The notes below the pieces were generated by a model. The model searched no databases. It was not told the DNA's origin and saw nothing but the letters and a program-made list of their open reading frames with translations. Positions 7,012 through 15,901 of a stretch of 64,000 nucleotides of DNA are shown here, one piece after another. The stretch comes from Planctomycetales bacterium ZRK34 (GTDB taxonomy: Bacteria; Planctomycetota; Phycisphaerae; Phycisphaerales; Zrk34): positions 5,143,850 to 5,207,849 of the forward strand of contig CP050848.1 in assembly GCA_014873095.1 (NCBI GenBank). The letters are read 5' to 3'. Numbering within the stretch: the stretch's first letter is position 1; every line of letters starts with the position of its first letter. A program made the position numbers and the translations under genes.

Positions 7012-7974
7012 ATGGCTTCCACACTGCTTTGTGAACTTGATCGCCTCGGGCCGGACGCCGCGGCCGCGGGCACTTCGCCGACGTACAGCGCGTCGTCGGC
7101 GGCGGAATATACGCGCCGGCTGGTGAATACCCAGTACGAGAACTTTTCGGTCGTCAGCTTCGTGGCGCCCAAGCGTCTGCGGCAGGATTTCGCGAATGTG
7201 TACGCTTTCTGCCGGTGGGCTGATGATCTGGGCGATGAAACCGGCGATCGGCAGCAGTCGCTGGATCTGCTGGCGTGGTGGCAGGACGAGTTGGAAGCCT
7301 GCTACGCCGGGCGGACGCGCCACCCGGTGTATGTCGCCCTGTCGAAAACGATCGAGAAACACGACATTCCCATGAAGCCCTTCGCGGACCTGATCGACGC
7401 CTTCGTGCAGGATCAGCGGGTGGTGCGATACGAGACCTGGGAGCAGGTGCTCGACTACTGCACGCGGAGCGCTGATCCGGTCGGCCGGCTCGTGCTGTAT
7501 CTTTGCGGGTATCGCGATGCCGAGCGGCAGACGCTTTCCGACGCCACGTGTACGGCCCTGCAACTGGTGAATTTCTGGCAGGACGTGCGCCGCGACATTG
7601 TCGAGCGCGATCGCATCTACGTGCCGGCGGAGGATCTGCACGCCGAGCGCCTGACGCATGAAATGCTCGTCGGCCATGTCAACGGCACGCAACCGATGAA
7701 GCTGTGGCAGCACAGCGCGTATCGGCGGGTGATTCGAACATTGGTCGATCGCACGGCGCCGCTGTTCGAACGCGGGCGCGCGCTTTGGCCGCTGCTGGCG
7801 GATGATGTGCGGTTGAGCATTCAACTGTTTACGCTGGGCGGTGAGTCGATCGCGCAGGCGATTCGACAACTCGATTACAACACGCTGGAACACCGGCCGT
7901 CGCTGAGCAAGGCGGCGAAGCTGATGCTGATGGGGCGTGTGCTGGCGGCCAAGTATGTGGGGGCCCCGGTATGA
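7012..7974 (+). CDS. hpnC: Hydroxysqualene synthase HpnC
   Basis: 320 residues, trans-isoprenyl diphosphate synthase family (squalene/phytoene synthase fold). HpnC converts presqualene diphosphate to hydroxysqualene. Visible: first aspartate-rich motif 'FCRWADDLGDE' (~residues 64-74), second motif 'NFWQDVRRDIVERDRIYVP', and the leading 'YENFSVVSFVAPKRLRQDF' typical of HpnC. The start is the ATG after GGGGGGCTAAGAC. It is the first gene of hpnC-hpnD-hpnE, with ATGA overlaps that imply translational coupling. The C/D assignment rests on gene order and on the longer, HpnC-like N-terminus. Confidence 0.88.
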   Translation: MASTLLCELDRLGPDAAAAGTSPTYSASSAAEYTRRLVNTQYENFSVVSFVAPKRLRQDFANVYAFCRWADDLGDETGDRQQSLDLLAWWQDELEACYAGRTRHPVYVALSKTIEKHDIPMKPFADLIDAFVQDQRVVRYETWEQVLDYCTRSADPVGRLVLYLCGYRDAERQTLSDATCTALQLVNFWQDVRRDIVERDRIYVPAEDLHAERLTHEMLVGHVNGTQPMKLWQHSAYRRVIRTLVDRTAPLFERGRALWPLLADDVRLSIQLFTLGGESIAQAIRQLDYNTLEHRPSLSKAAKLMLMGRVLAAKYVGAPV

Positions 7975-8888
7975 CGGACAAGCCGACGATCGAACTGGGC
8001 GGCGCGGCGGCCTGGACCGACGCGCTACAGGCGTCGCACAGCTACTGCTGCGACGTCGTCAAAACCCGTGCGCGGAACTTTTATTACGGGTTGAAACTGG
8101 TGCCCGAGCCCAAACGCTCGGCGTGTTATGCCTTGTACGCCTGGATGCGCGAGGCGGACGACCTGGCCGACGAGGCGGGCGACGCCGCGGCGAAGGAAAA
8201 AACGCTACGTGCGTTCTGGCAGCAGACCGAGCAGGCGATCAACCCGCAACTGGGCGAACTCGTCGATCTGCCGGAGAGCCTGCTTTGGCCGGCTGTGCGC
8301 GACATGGTGCTGCGATATGAACTGCCGCGTGAGTATCTGAGCGAGATGATCGATGGGCAGCTGCTCGATCAGCACAAGACGCGCTACAAGACCTTCGAAG
8401 AGCTTTACGAGTATTGCTACAAGGTGGCGTCGGTGGTGGGGCTGGCGTGTGTGTGCATCTGGGGTGTGGACGATTTCGACAAGGCGAAACAGCTTTCGGA
8501 ATGGCGCGGCATCGCGTTTCAGCTCACGAACATACTTCGCGATGTGCAGGAAGACGCCGAGCGCGATCGAGTTTACATGCCGGCGGACGCCTACGAGCTT
8601 TTTGAGATCAACCCGACGATGTTCACCCTCGGCGATCAATCCTCGGCGCTGGTGGGCATTCGCAAAATCGCTGAGCAGGCGGCGGAGTATTACGAGAAGT
8701 CGGCTCCGCTGGATGCGATGGTTCACCCCGACGGGCGGCCCTGCCTGCGGGCGATGACGGGCATCTACCGCGCCCTGCTGGAGAAGATTCGCAAACACCC
8801 CGAAGCGGTGCTCAGCGGGCAGCGCGTCAGCGTGGGTAAGTGGAAAAAGCTGGCGATCATGCTGCGGGCGAAGTGGGGGCTGGGATGA
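7971..8888 (+). CDS. hpnD: Presqualene diphosphate synthase HpnD
   Basis: 305 residues. Condenses two farnesyl diphosphates to presqualene diphosphate. It has the strong family motifs 'SYCCDVVKTRARNFYYG', 'MREADDLADE' (first DxxxD) and 'NILRDVQEDAERDRVYMP' (second DxxxD). It overlaps hpnC by 4 bases (ATGA) and hpnE by 4 bases (ATGA). With HpnC and HpnE it forms the bacterial three-step route from FPP to squalene that replaces a single squalene synthase. Confidence 0.9.
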   Translation: MTDKPTIELGGAAAWTDALQASHSYCCDVVKTRARNFYYGLKLVPEPKRSACYALYAWMREADDLADEAGDAAAKEKTLRAFWQQTEQAINPQLGELVDLPESLLWPAVRDMVLRYELPREYLSEMIDGQLLDQHKTRYKTFEELYEYCYKVASVVGLACVCIWGVDDFDKAKQLSEWRGIAFQLTNILRDVQEDAERDRVYMPADAYELFEINPTMFTLGDQSSALVGIRKIAEQAAEYYEKSAPLDAMVHPDGRPCLRAMTGIYRALLEKIRKHPEAVLSGQRVSVGKWKKLAIMLRAKWGLG

Positions 8889-10309
8889 GCGTGATCGAGC
8901 AGAATCTGACTGAACGTCAGGTCGTTGTGCTCGGCGGGGGGCTGGCGGGCATCGCGGCAGCAGTGCGCCTGGCGCAGGAACACGTGCCGGTCACGCTGGT
9001 GGAAACCTCGCGCCGACTCGGTGGGCGGGCGACCAGCCACGTCGACAAAACCACCGGCCAGCGTGTCGACAATTGTCAGCACGTGCTGCTGGGTTGCTGC
9101 ACGAACCTGATTGACCTGTACCGCCGCCTCGGCGTTGCCGGCAAAATCAACTGGGCTGACGTTCTGCATTTTTACGATAAGCAGGGGCACCACGATCAGA
9201 TGGTCGCGTCCGATCTGCCGGCTCCGTTGCACCTGTCTGAATCACTGATGCGATTCGGCACGCTGACTTTGTCTCAGAAAATGCAGATCGCCCGGGCGAT
9301 GCTGGCGATGATGCGGCTGGGCCCCGAGGGCCGTGAAAGCTTTGCAGACATCACCTTCGAGCAGTGGCTCCGCGAGCACGGGCAGAGCGATCAGGCGATT
9401 CAGCGGTTCTGGGAGGTGATCGTCGTCAGTGCGCTGAATCAGACGCCGCGGCGGTGCAGTGCGGCTTACGCCATGCAGGTGTTTCAGGAAGGTTTTCTGG
9501 CGCACCGCGAGGCCTACCGCATGGGTACGGCGGCGGTCCCGCTGGGCGAACTTTACGACACGGCTGAACACGTGATCGAAAACTCCGGCGGGCGCGTCAT
9601 GCACGGCGCCTCGGTCAAGCGCATCATGTACGACGGTAAATCCGTCACCGGGGTGCAACTCGCCGACCAGCAAACACTCACGGCCGACGCCTACATCAGC
9701 GCGTTGCCCTTTGATCGACTGGACAAGGCGGCCGACGAGTCGCTGCACGAAGCCGATGAACGCTTCGTCGGCGTCAAGCAGTTTGAGCATAGCCCGATAC
9801 TCGGCATTCACATGTGGTACGCGAAGCCGGTGCTCGATGGCCCGCACATGATTTTCGTCGACTCGCCGCTGCAGTGGGTGTTCAACAAGGGACTCGATGC
9901 CGACGGCTCGCAATACCTGCACGGCGTGATCAGTGCCGCGGACGTGTGGATCGACCATTCGGCCGAAGACATTCTGGCCATGGCGCACCGTGAATTGTCC
10001 GCTTATCTGCCCGCGGCCGAGGCGCAGGGACTGGCCCGCGGGAAGGTCATCAAGGAAAAACGAGCGACGTTCAACCCCGCCCCGGGCGTCGATGCGCATC
10101 GGCCGACCACCTGCGGCGCGGTGGGCAATCTGTTTCTGGCCGGCGACTGGACGGCGACGGGCTGGCCGGCCACGATGGAAGGCGCGGCACGCAGCGGATA
10201 CATGGCGGCGGCGGCGGCGATGGGGCGGCCGGCGGTTCCGGCTGTAGCGGATCTGCCGACGGCGCCGCTGGTGAGTTGGGTCAATCGCCTGTTTGGGCCG
10301 CGTGTGTGA
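8885..10309 (+). CDS. hpnE: Hydroxysqualene dehydroxylase HpnE
   Basis: 474 residues from the ATG overlapping the hpnD stop; an in-frame upstream start at 8840 lies inside hpnD and was rejected. FAD-dependent amine-oxidase/phytoene-desaturase fold. The dinucleotide-binding motif is 'VVVLGGGLAGIAAAVRLAQ' with 'ETSRRLGGRATS' following, and the C-terminal FAD motif is 'LFLAGDWTATGWPATMEGA'. HpnE reduces hydroxysqualene to squalene. It is the third gene of the operon. The cyclase that uses the squalene (shc) is 5.6 kb downstream on the other strand. Confidence 0.9.
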   Translation: MSVIEQNLTERQVVVLGGGLAGIAAAVRLAQEHVPVTLVETSRRLGGRATSHVDKTTGQRVDNCQHVLLGCCTNLIDLYRRLGVAGKINWADVLHFYDKQGHHDQMVASDLPAPLHLSESLMRFGTLTLSQKMQIARAMLAMMRLGPEGRESFADITFEQWLREHGQSDQAIQRFWEVIVVSALNQTPRRCSAAYAMQVFQEGFLAHREAYRMGTAAVPLGELYDTAEHVIENSGGRVMHGASVKRIMYDGKSVTGVQLADQQTLTADAYISALPFDRLDKAADESLHEADERFVGVKQFEHSPILGIHMWYAKPVLDGPHMIFVDSPLQWVFNKGLDADGSQYLHGVISAADVWIDHSAEDILAMAHRELSAYLPAAEAQGLARGKVIKEKRATFNPAPGVDAHRPTTCGAVGNLFLAGDWTATGWPATMEGAARSGYMAAAAAMGRPAVPAVADLPTAPLVSWVNRLFGPRV

Positions 10310-10355
10310 AGATGGCGGTCAAGTGATGCCGCGGGGTCTGCCGATAATCAGAGTG

Positions 10356-10538
10356 ATGAGCGACCCGATGTTGCAAATGATTTACCTGCTCGGCGCGGTG
10401 ATTTCGGCGCTGGGTATGCTCGTGTTTCTGCGGGCGCTTTCGAGCTATCGGGAAAACGAGATCGAAACCTATGAATTGATCCGCAACGCGCGCATGATGC
10501 GCGCTGAATATGTGCAGCGGACTCAGAATGAAGATTAG
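10356..10538 (+). CDS. Small single-pass membrane protein, unknown
   Basis: 60 codons starting at 'MSDPMLQMIYLLGAVISALG'; two in-frame earlier starts exist (10293, 10326). One hydrophobic helix (~residues 7-27) is followed by a charged tail rich in Glu and Arg. It lies directly behind hpnE in the same direction, so it may be co-transcribed. The stop is 1 base from the stop of the converging M20 peptidase. I do not recognise the family. Confidence 0.5.
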   Translation: MSDPMLQMIYLLGAVISALGMLVFLRALSSYRENEIETYELIRNARMMRAEYVQRTQNED

Positions 10539-10539
10539 T

Positions 10540-11907
10540 TCACTTCGCCAACTGGCCCAGCAGCGCGGCATGGGTGCGACAGCCGGCCAGAAAATTTTCG
10601 AGATTGAACTTTTCGTTCGGTGAATGCAGATTGTCATCGTGCAGGCCGAACCCGATCAGCAGGGTGTCGAGCCCGAGCAGTGATTTGAAGTCGGCGACGA
10701 CGGGGATGGTGGCGCCTTCGCGCACGAGGAACGGGGCCTTGCCGCAGCCGCGGGTGACCGCCTCACGGGCCGCGGCGATCCACTGTGAATCACGCGGCAC
10801 GATGACGGGGCGCGCCTGCCCGTGGTCGGTGATGCGCCATGTGCAGCCGGGCGGGGTGCGGTCGTGGAGCCACTGCTCAAAAGCCTTGGCGATGGCGGCG
10901 GGGTTCTGATCGGCGGCCAGACGGAAGCTGACCTTCGCGCCGGCGAAGGTGGGGATGACCGTTTTGGCGCCGTGCTCCATGTAGCCGCCGTAGAGCCCGT
11001 TGACATCGCAACTCGGGCGGGCCCAGCGGCGCTCGAGGGTGGTGAAGCCTTGTTCGCCGTGCACCGCATTCATGCCGATGGATTTCGCCCAGGCCTGTTC
11101 GTCGAAACCGAGCGTGTCCCACTCGGCGCGTTCGGCGTCGGTGAGGGTGACCACCTCGTCGTAGAACCCGGGAATGGTCACGTGGTGATCGGCGTCGAAG
11201 AGCTGGCCGAGGACGAGCATGAGTTCGGTGGCGGGGTTGGCGATGGTTCCGCCGTAGACACCGGAGTGCAGGTCGCGCGACGGGCCGTGTAGCTGGATAT
11301 CGAAGTAGAGCAAGCCGCGCAGGCCGTAGGTGATGGCGGGCTGGCCGGCGTCCCACATGGCGGTGTCGGACACGACGGCGATGTCGGCGGCGAGCAGGTC
11401 TTTATTCGCCTCGATGAAAGGCGGCAGGTGGTTGGAGCCGCACTCTTCCTCGCCCTCGATCAGAACGGTCACGTTGACCGGCGGGGTCCCGGCGACGCTG
11501 TGCCAGGCACGCAGGGCTTCGATGAAGCACATGACCTGCCCCTTGTCATCGCTGGACCCGCGGGCGTAGAGCTTGCCATCGCGGATCGTCGGGTCAAAAG
11601 GCGGCGTGGTCCACTTGTCCATCGGATCCGGCGGCTGCACATCGTAATGGCCGTAAAACAACACACGCGGCTGATCCGCCCCGGCGCCGTCGTATCGCCC
11701 GACCACGACCGGATGGCCCTCGGTCGGATGCACATTCACCTGGAGCCCGCAGGCTCGAAGCTGCTGGGCGGTCCACTCGGCGGCGGCTTCACACTCGGCG
11801 GCATACACCGGGGCGGTGCTGATCGAAGCGATGCGGAGATAATCGCACAGACGCTCAACAGCCGCGTCGTGGTCTGATTCGATGGCGGTGAGAATGTTGT
11901 CAATCAT
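10540..11907 (-). CDS. M20-family metallopeptidase (dipeptidase)
   Basis: 455 residues from 'MIDNILTAIESDHDAAVERL'; codons upstream of this are encoded by palindromic repeats and were excluded. M20/M25/M40 family, like cytosolic non-specific dipeptidases: first zinc-ligand motif 'VLFYGHYDVQPPDPMDKW' (~residues 78-95), 'LYARGSSDDKGQV' with the bridging Asp, 'EGEEECGSNHLP' with catalytic Glu, and 'TYGLRGLLYFDIQLHGP'. Releases amino acids from small peptides. Stands alone; convergent with the small membrane ORF and followed upstream by a large nested palindrome. Confidence 0.93.
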   Translation of the reverse strand: MIDNILTAIESDHDAAVERLCDYLRIASISTAPVYAAECEAAAEWTAQQLRACGLQVNVHPTEGHPVVVGRYDGAGADQPRVLFYGHYDVQPPDPMDKWTTPPFDPTIRDGKLYARGSSDDKGQVMCFIEALRAWHSVAGTPPVNVTVLIEGEEECGSNHLPPFIEANKDLLAADIAVVSDTAMWDAGQPAITYGLRGLLYFDIQLHGPSRDLHSGVYGGTIANPATELMLVLGQLFDADHHVTIPGFYDEVVTLTDAERAEWDTLGFDEQAWAKSIGMNAVHGEQGFTTLERRWARPSCDVNGLYGGYMEHGAKTVIPTFAGAKVSFRLAADQNPAAIAKAFEQWLHDRTPPGCTWRITDHGQARPVIVPRDSQWIAAAREAVTRGCGKAPFLVREGATIPVVADFKSLLGLDTLLIGFGLHDDNLHSPNEKFNLENFLAGCRTHAALLGQLAK

Positions 11908-11920
11908 GCGGCCATTGTAA

Positions 11921-12151
11921 TGATCTGAGCCCCGAGCGTCAGCGTGTGGGTTCTTGCCATTTATACCAATCGCGCGGCATTGTGGCACAGCCGCCCTCGG
12001 CTGTGCTGTAGTCGTCGCCCGCACAGCCGAGGGCGGCTGTGCCACAGGTTCGCAGTCGATCACGTTCCGACGCCCGAATCTTTTCCAGGTTGGGTATTAC
12101 ATTCTGCGTGAAAACAACCCACACGCTGATGCTCAGGGCTCAGAGCGATCA
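11921..12151. repeat. Nested palindromes between M20 peptidase and YdcF-like gene
   Basis: Inner perfect inverted repeat: arms 11981-12006 and 12021-12046 (26 bp, TGTGGCACAGCCGCCCTCGG...), loop 14. Outer imperfect inverted repeat: 11921-11952 (TGATCTGAGCCCCGAGCGTC...) against 12151-12116, with a 4-base gap and a few mismatches. The outer right copy begins with the TGA stop of the YdcF-like gene. The two motif families look independent, so one element may have landed inside another. Confidence 0.85.
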
Positions 12152-13159
12152 ACCCAGCAAGGGGCGCAGATAGTACATCCACAACGCCGCCGCCTCGCGC
12201 GCCAGAAAGTACGGCATCGCCGTCAGCGTGTAGCTCTCACGCGCCGGAACGGTGCAGACATATTGACCGTGACGCTCATAGGCCATCTTGATGCGCGGCA
12301 GGTGGTAGAAGTGACTGACCGCCAGCAGGCGGGCGTAACCTTTCTGGGCGGTGTTGTCGACGGTCGCCTGGGTGTTGATGCCTTTGGCGTCGACGACGAT
12401 GTCGTCGGCCGGCACGCCGAAGACTTCCGCCAGGCGGCGCATGACTTCGGTTTCATGGATATCGCCGTCGCCGGGGCCGCCGGAAACGATCAACTGCGGC
12501 GCCCAGCCCTGGCGGTACAACTCGCAAGCGGTGCGCATGCGATCGATCAGCGCGTCCGACGGTGTGCCATCGGTATAGACTCGGCAGCCGAACACGACGA
12601 TCGCGTCAGCCGTGCGTCGATAGTCCGTCCGCCCGAAGCAGTACATCTGCCCGAAGGCGAACAGCAGAACGCACCCCAGCACACTGGCCCCGACCACGCT
12701 GCGGTGTCGCCATGTCGACCGCGACTCGGTCGGCGCACGTCGCATCGCCACCCAGATGACGCCCATCGCCACCATCACCCCCAGCGACATCGGCAGGGCG
12801 AACCCGCTTTCGATCTGTTTCATCCGCACCAGTTCGGCGAAGGCCATCATGTTCGATGTGGCGATGCCGATCGTGGCGGCGATGACCAGCAGGCTCGCCT
12901 TCTGCCGCGCCGGCGACATGACCGGCCGAATGGCGAAGCTCAGCAGCGTGACGGCGATGAACATGAACGCGGCATCGGTGAGCCACGACTGCTGCGTGGT
13001 GATCCGCAGCCACCACATATTCGCATCGAAGCCCGGCCGCAGCCATCCCCCGATCAGATTCAGCGCGGTGAACAACCCGAAAAACCACGCGATCCCACGT
13101 GCGACACCGAGATAAACACGCATCGCCGGGCGGGGTGTTTTGGCAGCCTCATCGCTCAT
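12149..13159 (-). CDS. YdcF/SanA-like DUF218 membrane protein
   Basis: 336 residues. The N-terminal half has about five hydrophobic segments (around residues 17-40, 62-80, 88-105, 122-140, 155-172). The C-terminal ~165 residues are a DUF218 domain: 'ADAIVVFGCRVYTDGTPSDA', 'LIDRMRTACELYRQG', 'LIVSGGPGDGDIHETEVM', 'VDAKGINTQATVDN' and 'AVSHFYHLPRIKMAYER'. Relatives such as ElyC and SanA affect cell-envelope integrity, and the biochemical activity is not settled. It diverges from an FtsW/RodA gene, in keeping with an envelope role. The stop codon is the edge of a repeat. Confidence 0.8.
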   Translation of the reverse strand: MSDEAAKTPRPAMRVYLGVARGIAWFFGLFTALNLIGGWLRPGFDANMWWLRITTQQSWLTDAAFMFIAVTLLSFAIRPVMSPARQKASLLVIAATIGIATSNMMAFAELVRMKQIESGFALPMSLGVMVAMGVIWVAMRRAPTESRSTWRHRSVVGASVLGCVLLFAFGQMYCFGRTDYRRTADAIVVFGCRVYTDGTPSDALIDRMRTACELYRQGWAPQLIVSGGPGDGDIHETEVMRRLAEVFGVPADDIVVDAKGINTQATVDNTAQKGYARLLAVSHFYHLPRIKMAYERHGQYVCTVPARESYTLTAMPYFLAREAAALWMYYLRPLLG

Positions 13160-13229
13160 TATGGCATTTTACCCGGTACGTCCGTCGGCGCGTGTAAATT
13201 CTGGAGCAAACCGGCCGCATCGACCGATA

Positions 13230-14456
13230 ATGCCGACTATGCCTACCTACGGCAACATGCTGCAATGGATTGTGATTACGCTACTTGGCGTGGCCGTGGT
13301 GATGGTGCATTCAGCGGGCATGAGCGTCGGGGGCGATCAGCCGGTGACGATGCTGTCGCTGGCGATGGGACGGTCGGTCGCGTATGCGGCGCTGGCGATC
13401 GGCGTGATGGTCGTCGTCGGCATGATCGACATCCGCAAGCTCTACAGCCACCGCGGCGTGTCCAACCCCGTCGTGTGGATGCTGCTGCTTTCGATCGCCT
13501 TGTGTGTATTGGCGCTGGTGCCGGGGTTCGGCCGCAACGTCAACGGCGCCAGCCGCTGGCTCAACCTCGGTCCGGCCTCGTGGCATTTGAGCTTTCAGCC
13601 CAGCGAGTTGGCCAAGTGGACGACCGTGCTGGCTATGGCCTGGTGGGGGGCGCGACACGCCGGGGCCTTTCGGCGGTTCGGCGACGGCCTGCTGCCGGCG
13701 ATCGTGATACTCGCGTTGGTCTGTGCGCTGATCGTCGTGGAAGACCTCGGCACGGCGGTGCTCATCGGCACCGTCGGCACGCTCATGCTCATCGCCGCCG
13801 GGGCGCGTATCTGGCATGTCGCGCTGATGCTGCCGCCGGCGATCGCGGGCATCGTGATGATGATCATCGTGTCGCCGTATCGTGTGAAGCGATTGATGGC
13901 ATTTGTTGATCCGTGGGCCGACCCGGCCGGTATCGGCTACCACCTGATTCAGTCCCGCATGGCGATCGTCGGCGGGGGGCTGTTCGGGCGCGGTATCGGC
14001 AACGGCGTGCAAAAGTTCGGCTACCTGCCTGAAGACACCACCGACTTCCTCTTCGCTGTCGTGTGCGAAGAACTCGGCGCTGCCGGGGCGATGATGGTGA
14101 TCGGGCTGTACCTGGCGATGATGTGGATCGGACTTTCGATCGTGCGCGACTGCCGCCACGCGTTCGGGCGGCTGCTCGGGCTCGGTGTGCTGTTGACGAT
14201 CGGCATTCAGGCGACGATGAACATCGCGGTGGTCACCGGCTCGGTGCCGACCAAGGGCATCGCGCTGCCGCTGATGTCATCCGGCGGCACGGGGTGGGTC
14301 ATGTGTGCCGCGGCGGTCGGGTTGCTCGTCGCCATCGATCGGCTCAACCGCTACGAAACCGAGGCCGAATCCGCCGCTGAGGATGAACACGGCCCGCTGC
14401 CCGAGCCCGCCCTTGCCGGGATGTCCATCAGCGCCTCGCGTTACTCGGCGGATTGA
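13230..14456 (+). CDS. FtsW/RodA/SpoVE (SEDS) family protein
   Basis: 408 residues if started at 'MPTMPTYGNMLQW' (13230; 13239 is equally possible). Upstream in-frame starts overlap the divergent gene and give a non-hydrophobic leader. A polytopic membrane protein with ~10 hydrophobic segments. SEDS hallmarks: 'NGASRWLNLGPASWHLSFQP' followed by 'SELAKW', 'YHLIQSRMAIVGGGLFGRGI', 'LPEDTTDFLFAVVCEELG' and 'KGIALPLMSSGGTG'. SEDS proteins polymerise peptidoglycan glycan strands with a class B PBP. Whether this is the elongation or the division paralogue cannot be told. No PBP gene is adjacent. Confidence 0.9.
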   Translation: MPTMPTYGNMLQWIVITLLGVAVVMVHSAGMSVGGDQPVTMLSLAMGRSVAYAALAIGVMVVVGMIDIRKLYSHRGVSNPVVWMLLLSIALCVLALVPGFGRNVNGASRWLNLGPASWHLSFQPSELAKWTTVLAMAWWGARHAGAFRRFGDGLLPAIVILALVCALIVVEDLGTAVLIGTVGTLMLIAAGARIWHVALMLPPAIAGIVMMIIVSPYRVKRLMAFVDPWADPAGIGYHLIQSRMAIVGGGLFGRGIGNGVQKFGYLPEDTTDFLFAVVCEELGAAGAMMVIGLYLAMMWIGLSIVRDCRHAFGRLLGLGVLLTIGIQATMNIAVVTGSVPTKGIALPLMSSGGTGWVMCAAAVGLLVAIDRLNRYETEAESAAEDEHGPLPEPALAGMSISASRYSAD

Positions 14457-14474
14457 TTCTGCTACAATCGCCGG

Positions 14475-14888
14475 ATGACCGGAAAACCCTCAAAACATCC
14501 AGACAAGTCCACCGCAGTATCCACGCCCGAGGGCGACACCCTCCAGGGATGGATCCCGGATATCGCCGATCGCAAAGAGCTGTTCGAAGCCCTGAACAAG
14601 GCCTTCGACTACCGCGGCGACGTCACCATCACCCGCCGCGACGGCTCGACGCTCGAAGGCTACATCTTCGACCGCCGCACCGGCCAGAGCCTCGACGATT
14701 CGTCGGTGCGCCTGATGCCCGTGGACACTGACGACAAGGTCGAAGTCCGCTACGCCGACATCGCCCGTCTCGAATTCACCGGCAAGGACACCGCCGCCGG
14801 CAAGTCGTTCGAGAACTGGATCAAGCGTTACGTCGAGAAGAAGCAGGCCGGCGAAAAAGCCAGCATCGAATCCGAATCGCTGGATTGA
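14475..14888 (+). CDS. Conserved-looking protein of unknown function
   Basis: 137 residues, 18 bases after the SEDS gene in the same direction. The N-terminal ~25 residues are polar. The central part alternates short strands ('DVTITRRDGSTLEGYIFDRR', 'SSVRLMPVDTDDKVEVRYAD', 'IARLEFTGKD'), reading like a small beta-barrel of Sm or SH3 type. It is followed by a basic/acidic helix ('FENWIKRYVEKKQAGEKA'). No signal peptide and no membrane segment, so cytosolic. I do not recognise a named family; the barrel is a guess from the strand pattern. Confidence 0.75.
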   Translation: MTGKPSKHPDKSTAVSTPEGDTLQGWIPDIADRKELFEALNKAFDYRGDVTITRRDGSTLEGYIFDRRTGQSLDDSSVRLMPVDTDDKVEVRYADIARLEFTGKDTAAGKSFENWIKRYVEKKQAGEKASIESESLD

Positions 14889-14901
14889 TCTGCCAGCTGC
14901 G

Positions 14902-14978
14902 GCACAAAGGCACCAAGGCCGCAAAACACAATGAATGAGTGTTGTGCTTCGCGTCTTTGCGTCTTCGTGTCTTTGTGC
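14902..14978. repeat. Imperfect inverted repeat of the CTTCGTGTCTTTGTGC family
   Basis: Outer arms GCACAAAG (14902-14909) and CTTTGTGC (14971-14978); inner parts are built of short AAGNCNCGAAG-like units and pair imperfectly. The right arm end (14963-14978) is identical to 4305-4320. It sits between convergent genes, 13 bases after one stop and 8 before the other, so it could serve as a two-way terminator. Confidence 0.7.
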
Positions 14979-14986
14979 TCATCCGA

Positions 14987-15880
14987 TCAGCGGTGCATCC
15001 CGTACAGCGCGATGGCGATGATCATCATGACGGCGGCGATCGCGCGGCGCGTCAGGACGCTGCCGGCGACGTGTCGCTCCAGGTGAAGCATGCCCATCGA
15101 GGCCAGCAGCACGCCGAGCCCGATCGAGAACAGGCCGCGCGTGGCCAGCACGATGTTGCCCATCACCGGGCCGATCATCGCCAGGGCGGCGAACAGACAC
15201 AGCATGCAGGTGTACCACGTCCCGGCGAACGGCAGGGCGGTGGTCCAGTCATCGCTGTCGCGCGAGCCGAACTTCGGCAGCAGCAACACGCCGACGACTC
15301 CGCAAACGATGTATGCGATGCAGGTCGCCCGCATCGAGGCGGTAAAACTTCCCGGTTCGCCGACGGTGCGCACCAGGTCGACGATAAACACATCCGACGC
15401 GGCATAGCACAAACACGTCGCCAGCGTCAGCACGATCGACTTGATCGGCAGCGAGCCCCCCGAATAGTTCAATACGAACGCCGCCGCGACGGACAATCCC
15501 ACCGCGCCCCATTGCCACAGACCGATCGTCTCGCGCCCCATCGTGATCCAGATGATCGCCACCATCACGACCTTCAACCCCAGCAGCGGACTGATCCGCG
15601 AGGCGTCGGCGTAGCGCAGCGTGGCGAATAAAAACGCCTGCCCCAGCATGTAGGTACCCGAGGCGCCGATTGCGTTGACGGCATAGCGTCCCATGTCCTT
15701 GAGCGCGTCATCCCACAGCAAAGGCAGCAGGCCCAGCGAGATCGCGCCCATGATCACGTGTGCGATCACGAGCAGTCGCACCGACGAGCCGCGCACGACG
15801 ACGTAGCGGCGCGTGAACACGTACGCCGCCGACTGCAGCGCCGCGGCGCCGAGGCCGAGTGTGATACCGAGACTGGTCAT
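14987..15880 (-). CDS. EamA/DMT-superfamily permease
   Basis: 297 residues with ten hydrophobic segments in two halves, the usual layout of drug/metabolite transporters. Recognisable: 'GLGAAALQSAAYVFTRRYVV' at the start, 'SPLLGLKVVMVAIIW' in the first half, and 'LATCLCYAASDVFIVD' at the start of the second repeat. Substrate unknown. It follows shc by 21 bases in the same direction, so it is probably in the same transcript. A link to hopanoid traffic is possible but unsupported. Confidence 0.8.
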   Translation of the reverse strand: MTSLGITLGLGAAALQSAAYVFTRRYVVVRGSSVRLLVIAHVIMGAISLGLLPLLWDDALKDMGRYAVNAIGASGTYMLGQAFLFATLRYADASRISPLLGLKVVMVAIIWITMGRETIGLWQWGAVGLSVAAAFVLNYSGGSLPIKSIVLTLATCLCYAASDVFIVDLVRTVGEPGSFTASMRATCIAYIVCGVVGVLLLPKFGSRDSDDWTTALPFAGTWYTCMLCLFAALAMIGPVMGNIVLATRGLFSIGLGVLLASMGMLHLERHVAGSVLTRRAIAAVMMIIAIALYGMHR

Positions 15881-15901
15881 GGGAGGCCGGACGGAACCGG
15901 T

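Noticed and set aside
11908..12063. 52-codon N-terminal extension of the M20 peptidase
   Set aside because: It is the translation of the palindromic repeats.
11954..13909. 651-codon open frame on the + strand
   Set aside because: Runs through the palindromes, antisense to the YdcF-like gene and out of frame in the SEDS gene; the translation is Arg/His/Gln-rich noise.
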